Below are positions 17,639 through 26,336 of a DNA stretch of 64,000 bases, piece by piece. Source of the stretch: Martinezella hainanensis (lineage in GTDB: Bacteria; Pseudomonadota; Alphaproteobacteria; Rhizobiales; Rhizobiaceae); assembly GCF_900094555.1 (NCBI RefSeq), contig NZ_FMAC01000008.1, positions 89,485 through 153,484 of the forward strand, in the 5' to 3' direction. Each line of letters starts with the position of its first letter. Position 1 is the first letter of the stretch. The position numbers and the translations under genes are program-made. A model generated the notes under the pieces. That model was not told where the DNA came from and did no database searches. It worked only from the letters and a program-made list of their open reading frames with translations.

Positions 17639-17682
17639 CTGCATAATTCCTTAAATCGATTCCGATTTAAGGAATTATGCAG
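17639..17682. repeat. 20-bp perfect palindrome (rhizobial intergenic hairpin)
   Basis: Arms 17639-17658 and 17663-17682 pair perfectly (left arm CTGCATAATTCCTTAAATCG) around a 4-base loop. It is AT-rich and lacks a T-run, so it is not a standard terminator. From memory, near-identical palindromes occur in many rhizobial intergenic regions. It sits between the SNase-like and TerB genes. Confidence 0.7.
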
Positions 17683-17743
17683 TAACTTTTGCGATGAGAC
17701 GCGCGACTTTTCAGCCTGCCAAATTCAAAGGACTTCGCCTGTC

Positions 17744-18157
17744 ATGAACAAGCCGCTTTCTGCTCACGAGGCCCTGATCTATGTCATGGTACTGGCCTCG
17801 GCCGTTGATCGCACGATGAACGATCGGGAACTCAGCCGCATCGGTGAGCTCATCCACGCCCTGCCGGTCTTCAAGGGGTTCGACGACGAGAAGCTGATCT
17901 CCGTCTCCCGCGATTGCGCCAAGCTCCTGGCCAGCAATGAAGGGCTCGACATCGTGCTCGAAACCGTACGCGATACGCTGCCGGCGCGGCTCTACGATAC
18001 AGCCTACGCCCTTGCCGTCGAAGTCGCTTCGGCCGACCTGTCGGTCAAGGCCGAGGAACTGCGCCTGCTCAGCCTGCTTCGCGACCGTCTTGGCCTCGAC
18101 AAGCTGACCTGCGCGGCCATCGAGCGCAGCGCGATTGCCCGCTACCGCAAGGCCTGA
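17744..18157 (+). CDS. TerB family tellurite resistance-like protein
   Basis: All-helical protein of 137 residues matching the TerB/DUF533-like fold: LIYVMVLASAVDRTMNDREL, RDCAKLLASNEGLDIVLETV, YALAVEVASADLSVKAEELRLL. The acidic residues in VDRTMNDREL and ADLSVKAEE are the usual metal-binding positions. TerB proteins are linked to tellurite or stress responses, but single-gene copies like this one are uncharacterised. AAAGGA lies about 13 bases upstream of the ATG. No other ter gene is nearby. Confidence 0.8.
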   Translation: MNKPLSAHEALIYVMVLASAVDRTMNDRELSRIGELIHALPVFKGFDDEKLISVSRDCAKLLASNEGLDIVLETVRDTLPARLYDTAYALAVEVASADLSVKAEELRLLSLLRDRLGLDKLTCAAIERSAIARYRKA

Positions 18158-18159
18158 CC

Positions 18160-18208
18160 AGAGCAATTCCGGGAAAAGTGCGCAGCGGTTTTCGTCCGCA
18201 ATTGCGAG
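18160..18208. repeat. Copy of the AAAACCGCTGCGCA intergenic repeat (reverse orientation)
   Basis: Reads AGAGCAATTCCGGGAAAAGT then GCGCAGCGGTTTTCG on the plus strand, the reverse complement of the copies at 11314 and 43696. It lies directly after the TerB stop, between two convergent genes. Confidence 0.7.
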
Positions 18209-18258
18209 AAAGCAAAGAGCTAGGGCGCTTCAGAGAAGCCGTGAAAAGCTGAACCGCT

Positions 18259-19134
18259 CTAGTACAGCCCGTAGGGGAAATAGCGCAGATAGATTTCCTG
18301 CAGCCTGCCATCGCGTGAGAGTGTGGCAAGCGCATGATTTATCGCGGCCGTCAGATCGGCATCCTGCTGGCGCAGCATGATGGTCAAGCCCTCGCCGAGA
18401 AATTGCTGCGACAGGTAGGGACCGTCAAACAGCGCGCAGCATTTTTCCGCCGCCGGCGACGAGACCCAGAAGGAAAGCTGCAGGCCATCGGCGAAAGCGG
18501 CATCGACCTTGCCGTCCTTGACGGCGGCCAGCAGCGCATCCTTGTCGTCGAACGGCACTGGCTTGATCGCCGGGAAGAAGGCCGTCAGCATTGCCTCGTG
18601 CACCGTGCCCTTGACGACACCGACCGGATGTCCCGCGAGCGAGGCGGTCGTGCTGCCGCTGATCGATGCCTTGAGATTGCGCACGAAACGGGCCGGCAAC
18701 GTCAGGAAAGGCCGCGAAAAGGCAAAAGTCTTGCGCAGTTCAGGCGTGACCGCGACGCCGGCAATGACGGCATCGCCCTGGGAAGCCGCGAGCGCGCCCT
18801 GCAATTCGCCGAAGGGCAAGGCCTGGATCTGGCATTTGTCGGATATTGAGAGCTCATCGCAGATCTTGCGCGCCAGCTCGACATGGAAGCCCGTGAGCTT
18901 GCCGTTCTGATCGAGGAAATTGAAGGGCGGAAAATCGATCGATGTCAGGAAGCGCAGCCTGACCAGGGAGGACAGGTCCGGCTTCGGCAGGCGCTCGCGC
19001 GCATCGAACAGGATCGGCAGGTTCTGCGGCTTCGTCTCCTCGGCGGCAACCGGCCAGGCGCAGGAGATGGCGACCAATGCCGCACACGCGAGAAGCCGGG
19101 GGACGGAGATCGTCGACGAAAGGCAAACAGGCAT
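18259..19134 (-). CDS. Periplasmic amino-acid-type solute-binding protein
   Basis: Protein of about 291 residues with a signal peptide (LLACAALVAISCAWPVAAEE) and the family 3 solute-binding fold: LRFLTSIDFPPFNFLDQNGK, GFHVELARKICDEL, GDAVIAGVAVTPELRKTFAFS, VGVVKGTVHEAM and VDAAFADGLQLSFW. Such proteins deliver polar amino acids to ABC importers. No permease or ATPase gene is adjacent, so it is an orphan or a sensor-type binding protein. The start could be 15 codons earlier (19179); 19134 gives a normal signal peptide. Confidence 0.85.
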   Translation of the reverse strand: MPVCLSSTISVPRLLACAALVAISCAWPVAAEETKPQNLPILFDARERLPKPDLSSLVRLRFLTSIDFPPFNFLDQNGKLTGFHVELARKICDELSISDKCQIQALPFGELQGALAASQGDAVIAGVAVTPELRKTFAFSRPFLTLPARFVRNLKASISGSTTASLAGHPVGVVKGTVHEAMLTAFFPAIKPVPFDDKDALLAAVKDGKVDAAFADGLQLSFWVSSPAAEKCCALFDGPYLSQQFLGEGLTIMLRQQDADLTAAINHALATLSRDGRLQEIYLRYFPYGLY

Positions 19135-19564
19135 GGTCTCGATCCAGCCTCCGGTCGTGGGTGCACGTTTCTGATTCACGAATCCGATTTAGCAGAGTCA
19201 CGCCGCAGGGGGAATATCGTGCCATGCAATGTCGGCGGCCGCGTCTGCTGGATGAACGGCGGAGATCGTGCGCACCGCCCGGTTGCGAAGTTTTGCACAT
19301 GCACAAAATTAATGAGGGAATCCGGCTCTGCCGCCGCCACCGTTAGCGGTCGATTAAGCTCTGTTGATTGTACTCAGCGCCATCGACGACATCGGCCCCA
19401 ACGCCGATCGCATGATGCAGGTCGTCTGGACCTTCTCGGCAAGGTATCACGCAAATTCGGCTTCACCCGTGCACTTCAGGCAGCGCTCCCCTCACGACCC
19501 GAGACGGGCGAGCGGGTTCTTGGTCTCACTCTGAATAAGGCACGGCATTCGCAGGCGGACCACC
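19135..19564. other. Intergenic region before the chemoreceptor gene
   Basis: About 430 bases between the divergent binding-protein and chemoreceptor genes. Frames exist on both strands but none has a recognisable product. Both promoters should lie here; I see no clear box or repeat. Confidence 0.4.
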
Positions 19565-21571
19565 ATGTTCAGGAACCTGAAAATCAAAACCAAGATGCTC
19601 GCCGTGATCCTGTTTCTCGGCGTCATTTCCTTCGTCGGCCTGCTATTGATCACCAGCGAATTCCACAAGGCGGATCGGGCCTATAGCGCCTTCCTCGACA
19701 ATGAAGCCGTCGCGGCGAGCGAGGCCGCGCGTGCGAGCGCTGCCTCTCTCGCTTCCGTGCTGCAAGCAAGCCTGATGCTGAATTTCGATCCCGGCAGTGA
19801 CGCCTTCAAGGCGATTGCGGCGGGCAGCAGCTATTTCGGCGAAGCCAAGCAAAGACTGACCCATGCGGAAAATCTCATTCCCTCGGCAAAGCAATCGATC
19901 GATGAGATCCTTGCCCGTCTCGATGAGGTGCAAAGCCTCACCGAAAAGACCATCGATCAGCGCAAGAACGGCGACCTCAAGGGCGCCGAGGCGACTCTGA
20001 TGCTGGTCAACCAAAAGCTGCCCAAGCTCATTGCCAGCATCCAGGCCAACGACGATGCGCTGACAAACCGGATGAACCAGGGCGCCGATGCCTTGTCGGT
20101 CCATCTCAACAGCTCCGTCAACTACATGCTCATGGCTCTCGCCGGGTTGATCATGCTGGCCATCCTCCTCGGCATGTATGCCGCGCAGAAGGGCATCGCC
20201 GCGCCGCTGATGCGGCTGCATCAGCGCATGACGACACTTGCGCATGGCGACACGGCAAGCGAGATCGAGGGCCAGGAGCGCCGCGACGAGATCGGGCAGA
20301 TGGCCTCCGCCGTCGCCATATTCCGTGACAACGCCGTCGAGCGGTCCCGCCTTGAAGCGCAGACCGAGGCGGATCGCATCCTCAGCGACAGCGAGCGTAG
20401 CCAGCGCGAGACAAGGCAGGCTGCCGAAGCGGCACAGCTTCAACAGGCCGTTCAGGCTGTCGGCGACGGCCTAAGGCGTCTTGCGGAAGGCGATCTCGTC
20501 ACGCAGATCGATACCCAGTTCGTTGCGCATCTCGATCAGTTGCGGCAGGACTTCAACAGCTCGCTCGACAAGCTCAACGCAACGATACAAGCCGTCGGCT
20601 CCAACGCCCGCGCCATCAGTGCCGGTGCCGACGAAATCCGTGGCGCAGCCGACGAGCTTTCCAAGCGTACCGAACAGCAGGCCGCTTCCGTCGAGGAAAC
20701 CGCTGCCGCCCTGGAGCAGATCACCACCACCGTCAAGGACGCCGCCAAGCGCACGCAGGAGGCCAGCCAGCTCGCCGCCCATACCCGCGGCGACGCGGAA
20801 CACTCCGGCGAGATCGTCCGCAATGCAATCGAAGCCATGCAGCAGATCGAAAAGTCCTCGGGCGAGATCGGCAACATCATCAGCGTCATCGACGATATTG
20901 CCTTCCAGACCAATCTTCTGGCGCTGAATGCCGGCGTCGAGGCCGCCCGTGCGGGGGATGCCGGCAAGGGCTTTGCCGTCGTCGCCCAGGAAGTGCGCGA
21001 GCTTGCTCAGCGCTCCGCCAATGCTGCCAAGGAAATCAAGGGTCTCATCGCTACTTCCGAAACGCATGTACGTACGGGCGTCGGACTGGTCAGCGAAACC
21101 GGCAAGGCACTCGATGCCATCGTCTCGGGCGTGCAGGAAATCAACCGGCATGTGCAGGCGATCGCCGAAGCCTCCCGCGAACAGTCGGCTGGCCTGCAGG
21201 AGATCAATACGGCCGTCAACAGCATGGATCGCGGCACGCAGCAAAATGCCGCCATGGTCGAGGAGAGCACGGCTGCAAGCCACAGCCTGGCGACGGAGGC
21301 TGCCTCGCTGTCCAACCTGCTTGCTCAGTTTCGCACGGATGGCGGCGATGCCATGCGCGTCTCTGCGAAACCTGTCGTCAGCCCAGCGCCGAGGCCGGCA
21401 CCTCGACCGGCGGCCCCGCCGGTTGCAACTCCGCGTATCCGGGCCGTCGACAATGCCAAGGTGCGGCCGGCCGCTTCTCCCGCGCGTGCGCTCGGTCAGA
21501 AGCTGCTGAGCGCCTTCGGTGCCACGCCGGCGGCGACAACGAGCAAGGAATCGGACTGGACTGAGTTCTGA
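19565..21571 (+). CDS. Methyl-accepting chemotaxis protein
   Basis: Chemoreceptor of 668 residues. TM1 is at about 10-30, a periplasmic helical sensor domain at 31-185, TM2 at 187-207 and HAMP at 210-262. A long coiled-coil signalling domain carries the conserved hairpin tip (FQTNLLALNAGVEAARAGDA and VVAQEVRELAQRSANAAKEI). It binds CheW/CheA at the inner membrane. The last residues, DWTEF, fit the xWxxF pentapeptide that tethers the CheR methyltransferase and CheB in some receptors, after a flexible Ala/Pro linker. The ligand is unknown. No other che genes are in the window. Confidence 0.95.
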   Translation: MFRNLKIKTKMLAVILFLGVISFVGLLLITSEFHKADRAYSAFLDNEAVAASEAARASAASLASVLQASLMLNFDPGSDAFKAIAAGSSYFGEAKQRLTHAENLIPSAKQSIDEILARLDEVQSLTEKTIDQRKNGDLKGAEATLMLVNQKLPKLIASIQANDDALTNRMNQGADALSVHLNSSVNYMLMALAGLIMLAILLGMYAAQKGIAAPLMRLHQRMTTLAHGDTASEIEGQERRDEIGQMASAVAIFRDNAVERSRLEAQTEADRILSDSERSQRETRQAAEAAQLQQAVQAVGDGLRRLAEGDLVTQIDTQFVAHLDQLRQDFNSSLDKLNATIQAVGSNARAISAGADEIRGAADELSKRTEQQAASVEETAAALEQITTTVKDAAKRTQEASQLAAHTRGDAEHSGEIVRNAIEAMQQIEKSSGEIGNIISVIDDIAFQTNLLALNAGVEAARAGDAGKGFAVVAQEVRELAQRSANAAKEIKGLIATSETHVRTGVGLVSETGKALDAIVSGVQEINRHVQAIAEASREQSAGLQEINTAVNSMDRGTQQNAAMVEESTAASHSLATEAASLSNLLAQFRTDGGDAMRVSAKPVVSPAPRPAPRPAAPPVATPRIRAVDNAKVRPAASPARALGQKLLSAFGATPAATTSKESDWTEF

Positions 21572-21655
21572 AACCGGCAACGTCGGCATCGACAGCCACT
21601 CGCGGTGCATTCAATGTAAAGCGTCCAGCCCGACGAGATTACCCGGTCGAACTGC

Positions 21656-22231
21656 TTACTTTTTCGCGCGGGCGAATTGTTCGACCCTTGCAGATCCGCG
21701 GTCGCCGGTTTCTCCGCGCCGCTTCAGTAGCCTTGCGGGAGCTCCGACATAGATGCCATAGGGCTCGGTCTTTCCTTTGACAACGGCATTGGCGCCGATG
21801 ACGCATCCCTTGGCGACGTGGGCGCCGCCGAGGATCTTGGCGCCTGCGCCGATCCAGACATCATCTTCAATGACGATCGGCTTCTTCGTGACACCCTGAA
21901 GGCGGATCGGGCGGGAAACATCATCGAAATTGTGATCGAAGGAGACGATCATCGCATGAGCGGCGATGCGCACGTCGTTGCCGATGGAGATGCCGCCACG
22001 GCCCAGCAGGATGCTATAATCGTTAAAGGAAACGTGGTTGCCGACCTCGATACTGCCTTCTTGCGCATCGATGACCACTCCCTTACGGAAATGCACTCTC
22101 TCTCCGATGCGAACGTCGCCGCGCCTCCAGATGATCCTGGTGCCGAGAGGGACTTTGGTGCTGCGGGCAATTCTCAGCACACCGCTCCTGAAAACGGCTC
22201 TCAGCCTGTAAAGCCATGCAATTCCACGCAT
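21656..22231 (-). CDS. Left-handed beta-helix acyltransferase (WbbJ/WcaF-like)
   Basis: Protein of 191 residues built of hexapeptide repeats (IGERVHFRKGVVIDAQ, IEVGNHVSFNDYSILLGRGG, ISIGNDVRIAAHAMIVS). It contains the catalytic-site region SFDHNFDD and the C-terminal block IEDDVWIGAGAKILGG, typical of acetyltransferases that modify surface polysaccharides or oligosaccharides. The N-terminal residues are basic and mildly hydrophobic. No polysaccharide cluster surrounds it, so the acceptor is unknown. Confidence 0.85.
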   Translation of the reverse strand: MRGIAWLYRLRAVFRSGVLRIARSTKVPLGTRIIWRRGDVRIGERVHFRKGVVIDAQEGSIEVGNHVSFNDYSILLGRGGISIGNDVRIAAHAMIVSFDHNFDDVSRPIRLQGVTKKPIVIEDDVWIGAGAKILGGAHVAKGCVIGANAVVKGKTEPYGIYVGAPARLLKRRGETGDRGSARVEQFARAKK

Positions 22232-22349
22232 TCCGACACTCCTGACAAGGGGCGTCTGTTTTTACATGTTTGTCTGGCGCCCACCTGAAAGGGCTACAAA
22301 TGGCGATGCGGCCGTGCGATCACAAGTGCTGCCCGTCTCCTGGCATCGT

Positions 22350-23576
22350 TCAGGTGCGTGCGGCAAAGCCCGTGATCAATGCAATCACGCCAAAGCCCGC
22401 GGCCCCTGCACAGACAGCAACCCAGCCGCCGAAATCCCATGCCGTGCCGGCAAGCGCCGATCCGAGAGCTCCGCCGAGAAAGAAGATGCCGACGAAGAGA
22501 CCATTGATGCGTCCGCGAGCCTCCGGCTTCAGGAGATTGACGGCACGACGGCCCAAGGTCTGGTCTCCGGTGACGCCGACATCGAGCAGGACGGCGCTGG
22601 CACCCAGGAGGATCAGCAGGGCCATAGAGTCGCTCGACCGTATTGCGCCTACCCATGCGGCGAGCGCCATGGCGGCAAGGACGATCAGATGCGAGGCCAA
22701 TGTCGCCGTCCGTGTCCAGCCCCTGTCACCCATGCGGCCGAAGACAGAGGTCGCGGCAGCGCCGCCGGCGCCCACGAGGGCAAACAGTGCGATGCCGGAT
22801 TGGCCAAGCGAGAATGGTGGTTGTGCCAGACGCAGGGCGACGGAAGTCCAGAACAGGCTGAAGCTTGCCATCATCAACGCGGCGGTGAAGGCGCGCAGCC
22901 TCAACACCGGCTCCTCCCGCAAGAGATCGAAGAGCGAGCCGATCAAGGCCCCGTAGCTTGCGCTGACCAACGGGCGCCGCTCCGGCAGGCGCAGGGCGAG
23001 AACGGCCGCCAAGAGCGCGAGCGTCACCGCACTCATGGCATAGAAACTTCTCCAGCCCCAGAAATCGGCGATCAGGCTCGCTAGCGGGCGCGAGACAAGA
23101 ATGCCGACCATGACACCGCTCATGACATTGCCGATTACCCGGCCGCGATGTTCAGGCGGTGCCATGGCGGCTGCGATCGGCACGAGGATCTGGATCGCCG
23201 AACAGGCCGCCCCCAGCAGGAAGAGGAAGATCAGCAGGCTCCAGCCCGTCGGCGCGAAGGCGGCGGCAATAGCCATGACCAGAGCCGAGACAAGCATGCG
23301 CAGCACCAGCCGCCGATTTTCCATGAGATCCGCCAGCGGCACTAGAAAAAACAGGCCAGCGGCATAACCGAGCAGCGAGGCCATGGCTACCAGGCCCGCG
23401 CCGCTCTCGGAAAAGCCGAGCGAGGGGCCGATGATGCCAACCAGCGTCTGGGGTGCGAAGAGATTGATGATGATGACGCCGGTGGCGATGGCGAACAACA
23501 AGGTCGAAGGAGCGGCCGCTGCCGTGTAAACATCTTCCTCCGGCTCGCTCGTCATGCATTCGGGAACTTGCGACAT
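22350..23576 (-). CDS. MFS transporter
   Basis: Major facilitator protein of 408 residues with twelve spans. The loop motif around PLADLMENRRLVLRM (motif A-like) lies between TM2 and TM3, and the cytoplasmic central loop is near RLPERRPLVSASYG. Sequence type suggests an aromatic or drug efflux carrier of the AraJ/EmrD sort; the substrate is not evident. The gene is divergent from a LysR regulator, 101 bases apart, which usually means the regulator controls it. Confidence 0.9.
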   Translation of the reverse strand: MSQVPECMTSEPEEDVYTAAAAPSTLLFAIATGVIIINLFAPQTLVGIIGPSLGFSESGAGLVAMASLLGYAAGLFFLVPLADLMENRRLVLRMLVSALVMAIAAAFAPTGWSLLIFLFLLGAACSAIQILVPIAAAMAPPEHRGRVIGNVMSGVMVGILVSRPLASLIADFWGWRSFYAMSAVTLALLAAVLALRLPERRPLVSASYGALIGSLFDLLREEPVLRLRAFTAALMMASFSLFWTSVALRLAQPPFSLGQSGIALFALVGAGGAAATSVFGRMGDRGWTRTATLASHLIVLAAMALAAWVGAIRSSDSMALLILLGASAVLLDVGVTGDQTLGRRAVNLLKPEARGRINGLFVGIFFLGGALGSALAGTAWDFGGWVAVCAGAAGFGVIALITGFAART

Positions 23577-23677
23577 GAGCTCTCCAATAATTTCTGATAA
23601 TAAAGATAGCCATGTTTATCGCCTTGTTACATAATGCGGCAATTGAAATGAACTAATAATGATTATGCGAGTTCAGC

Positions 23678-24586
23678 ATGAACATTCATGATCTGGAAGC
23701 TTTCGTCGCTGTGGTGGAAACGGGCTCGATTGTCGCGGCCTCTGCACGCATCAATCTGACCCAGCCGGGCATCACCCGGCGCATACAGAACCTGGAAGAC
23801 AGTCTCGGCATCGCCCTCCTCGACCGGCAATCGAAGCCCCTGAGGCCGACGGCGGCGGGACGCGAGGCCTATGAGCATGGGCGCCGGGTGTTGCGCTCGC
23901 TCGACGATCTCAAGGCTGGCGTTTCGCCCGGTGGCACGATCGGCGGTGAATTTCGCCTCGGGATCATGCCCTATCTCTCCGAAGCGGCCTTATCCGCTCC
24001 GCTTGATGAATTGCGCAGCCAGTTTCCGCAATTGACGCTACGGATCGTCACCGGCTGGTCGCCACAGCTGATCGAGCAGGTGGCGCACAGTCAGCTCGAT
24101 GCGGCAACGGTCTGCCTGGCGGAGGGGCTGCAGCCGCCGGACAATGTCGTCGGCGATGTGCTCGGAGTCCACGCCGTCATTCTCGTCGCGGCGCCGTCGC
24201 TCGGCGTCCCCAAGGAGCCGAGACTTGAAGATCTCTCCCGTTTCCCCTGGATCATGAATCAAAGCGGCTGCGGCTTTCGCGCCTTCATTCAGCATCGCTT
24301 CGAAGCCGAGCGCCTGCCTTTCGATGTCGGAGTCGAGGCCATGAGCGCCGATCTGCGCATGTCGCTGGTTGCGCGCGGACTCGGCATCGGTGTCTTGACG
24401 CCGGCCGCGCTGGCCGACAGCCGCTGGCGCAATTCCATCGAGATCATCGAGGCTCCCGATTTCAGCCCGAAGGTCGTCAACTGGCTGGTGCACCGGCCGC
24501 CGGCGGGACGCCTTGCTCGTCCAATCGCAACCTTCGGTGAAGCACTAGCGGAAACGCTGAAGGCGAAAAGACCCTTCCTGACCTGA
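23678..24586 (+). CDS. LysR family transcriptional regulator
   Basis: Protein of 302 residues with a LysR helix-turn-helix (FVAVVETGSIVAASARINLT, GITRRIQNLEDSLGIALLDR) and a type 2 periplasmic-binding-like effector domain from about residue 85. LysR proteins normally activate a divergent neighbour when an effector binds. The divergent MFS gene, 101 bases away with an AT-rich spacer, is the likely target. Confidence 0.93.
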   Translation: MNIHDLEAFVAVVETGSIVAASARINLTQPGITRRIQNLEDSLGIALLDRQSKPLRPTAAGREAYEHGRRVLRSLDDLKAGVSPGGTIGGEFRLGIMPYLSEAALSAPLDELRSQFPQLTLRIVTGWSPQLIEQVAHSQLDAATVCLAEGLQPPDNVVGDVLGVHAVILVAAPSLGVPKEPRLEDLSRFPWIMNQSGCGFRAFIQHRFEAERLPFDVGVEAMSADLRMSLVARGLGIGVLTPAALADSRWRNSIEIIEAPDFSPKVVNWLVHRPPAGRLARPIATFGEALAETLKAKRPFLT

Positions 24587-24595
24587 GCCCGGCAA

Positions 24596-24973
24596 TCAGG
24601 CGCCGGGTCTGTTGACCATCGCCTCGATATTGTAGCCATCGGGATCGAGGACGAAGCAGGCATAATAATCGGCGCCATAGTCCGGTCGCGGTCCAGGCAC
24701 GCCATTATCCTTGGCGCCCGCTTCGAGCGCAGCGCGATGGAAGGCATCGACTTCGGCCCTCTTCTGGACTCGGAAGGCGACATGCAAATGCGTCAGAGGC
24801 AGCTTGCTGCCGGTATGCTGGATCTCGAAGAGGCTGCCATCGCCGACATCGAACGCCCAGAACACGTGCTCTTTTCCAAAAGACAGGCGATAGCCCAAGG
24901 GTTCGAAGGCCCGCTCGTAGAAGGCCTTGCTTCCCTCGAGATCGCTGACTTCGATGGTTATGTGATCAATCAC
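24596..24973 (-). CDS. VOC family protein (glyoxalase/bleomycin-resistance fold)
   Basis: Protein of about 125 residues with the VOC fold: VIDHITIEVSDLEGSKAFYE at the N-terminus, LTHLHVAFRVQKRAEVDAFH centrally and YYACFVLDPDGYNIEAM at the end. The His and Glu positions of the metal site are present (DHITIE, HLHVAF, YNIEA). The function within the superfamily is open (isomerase, dioxygenase or resistance protein). I chose GTG 24973 because family members begin at this strand; the frame is open to 25033 upstream. Confidence 0.8.
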   Translation of the reverse strand: MIDHITIEVSDLEGSKAFYERAFEPLGYRLSFGKEHVFWAFDVGDGSLFEIQHTGSKLPLTHLHVAFRVQKRAEVDAFHRAALEAGAKDNGVPGPRPDYGADYYACFVLDPDGYNIEAMVNRPGA

Positions 24974-25092
24974 CTCGAGCGCATCCCCGCAATTAAAGAC
25001 ATAAAGACAGGCTAAACAGGGGTGGCGATTCAAACAACAGCTATTGCACGGGCGTCACCATCTTTAATTGCGACGCCTCGCGAGGACAGGCT

Positions 25093-26190
25093 ATGGTGTT
25101 CAACAGGCCCCTATCCAGTTTCGCGTACGTACTCGCCTTGGCCATGACAGTGTGGGCCGTTCCTGCGGGATCCTCGGAACTCGGCATCGACCGCTCGGGG
25201 CTATCTATGCAGAGCACGGCGGTTCAGGAAAAGACACTCACAGACATTCGAGGCCTGGGTGCTGCCTGGTTTCGCGACGGACCGACATCCGGCTCGGCGC
25301 AGGGTGTGGCGAATTTCGTGAATGAGATCCGGCTCGCGAAACAACGGCACCTGAAGGTTCTGATAACCGTCGCCCAGATGGACGAGGACTATGATGTTCC
25401 CTTGCAAATGCATGACCGCGGCTGGAAAGCGAAGAAGCTGAGCCAGATCGATCTCACGAAATTCACACAGCGCTTCCAGAGCCTGCTTGGCGCGCTGAAG
25501 GCGGCAGGTCTGACGATCGATGCGGTCGAATTCGGCAGCGAGGATGACAGCTATTATTACGATGCGGACGTGCCATACGACCATCCGGCTACGGCAGATG
25601 AATTGCACACGTGGCTGCGCGGATACGGCGCATTCCTGAAAACAGGGGCGACCATTCTGCACGATCCTCGCTACTATCCCGCCGCGAAGATCATCACCTT
25701 CGGAATGGCCCATGGCTGCGACCCATGTAAAGGCCCGCCCCGTCACCTCATCAACCCGGCCCGGGCCGTCGCCATGCTGAAGAATGTCGATGGTTTCAAC
25801 TACCTCAGCAATGCCACCTATCACGTGGACGGCTACGGCACGCATATCTACGTGTCGCCGAACTACATCGACGGCATGGCGACGCAGATGCTGCGCCAGG
25901 ATGCCGCCGCACTCGGCCGGGACAAGTCCCTATGGATCACCGAATGGGGATTCCTCGATCTCAACGCCTTTCCCAACAAGAAAGGCGAGACCCTGAGCCA
26001 GTGCATACAGGTGTTTCTCGATACGCTCGACAGGCTTCGCACCCAGATTTCAATCGGGCCGATGATGTTCTATCGCTACGATACCTGGCTGTCGGACGCA
26101 TCCGGGAAACTGCTGCCCCAAGCCAAGGTGCTCGCTACCTACACAGCGAAACAATCACCCCAAAAGGGAGACGCGGGCGGTCAACTGTGA
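25093..26190 (+). CDS. Secreted glycoside-hydrolase-like TIM-barrel protein
   Basis: Protein of 365 residues with a signal peptide (FAYVLALAMTVWAVPAGSS). The rest looks like a clan-A (beta/alpha)8 glycosidase: LGAAWFRDGP (strand 1), HLKVLITVAQ (strand 2-3), AVEFGSEDDSYYY (strand 4 position) and SLWITEWGFLDL (strand 7). The Glu of TEWG fits the nucleophile. The strand-4 site reads GSEDD rather than the usual NE, so the acid/base residue is uncertain. No carbohydrate cluster is near. I cannot name a GH family; it may be a degenerate or unusual enzyme. Confidence 0.6.
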   Translation: MVFNRPLSSFAYVLALAMTVWAVPAGSSELGIDRSGLSMQSTAVQEKTLTDIRGLGAAWFRDGPTSGSAQGVANFVNEIRLAKQRHLKVLITVAQMDEDYDVPLQMHDRGWKAKKLSQIDLTKFTQRFQSLLGALKAAGLTIDAVEFGSEDDSYYYDADVPYDHPATADELHTWLRGYGAFLKTGATILHDPRYYPAAKIITFGMAHGCDPCKGPPRHLINPARAVAMLKNVDGFNYLSNATYHVDGYGTHIYVSPNYIDGMATQMLRQDAAALGRDKSLWITEWGFLDLNAFPNKKGETLSQCIQVFLDTLDRLRTQISIGPMMFYRYDTWLSDASGKLLPQAKVLATYTAKQSPQKGDAGGQL

Positions 26191-26204
26191 AACTGTTAGG
26201 AAAA

Positions 26205-26278
26205 TGGAGCGGGTGAAGGGAATCGAACCCTCGTATTCAGCTTGGGAAGCTGCTGCTCTACCATTGAGCTACACCCGC
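26205..26278 (-). tRNA. tRNA-Gly (anticodon CCC)
   Basis: The minus strand folds as a cloverleaf: acceptor GCGGGTG/CACCCGC, D arm with AGCTCAATGGTAGAGC, anticodon loop TTCCCAA (anticodon CCC), T arm with GGTTCGATTCC, discriminator T and encoded CCA. It lies 14 bases after the glycosidase-like gene and upstream of nothing co-oriented. Confidence 0.95.
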
Positions 26279-26336
26279 CTGCACCCTTGAGATGTCCAAC
26301 AGTTGGCGGCCTCTGTCAAGGCCGCCAAATAGTCGA

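Noticed and set aside
18883..19686. 267-codon plus-strand frame before the chemoreceptor
   Set aside because: It is antisense to the binding-protein gene and runs into the chemoreceptor start without any recognisable domain.
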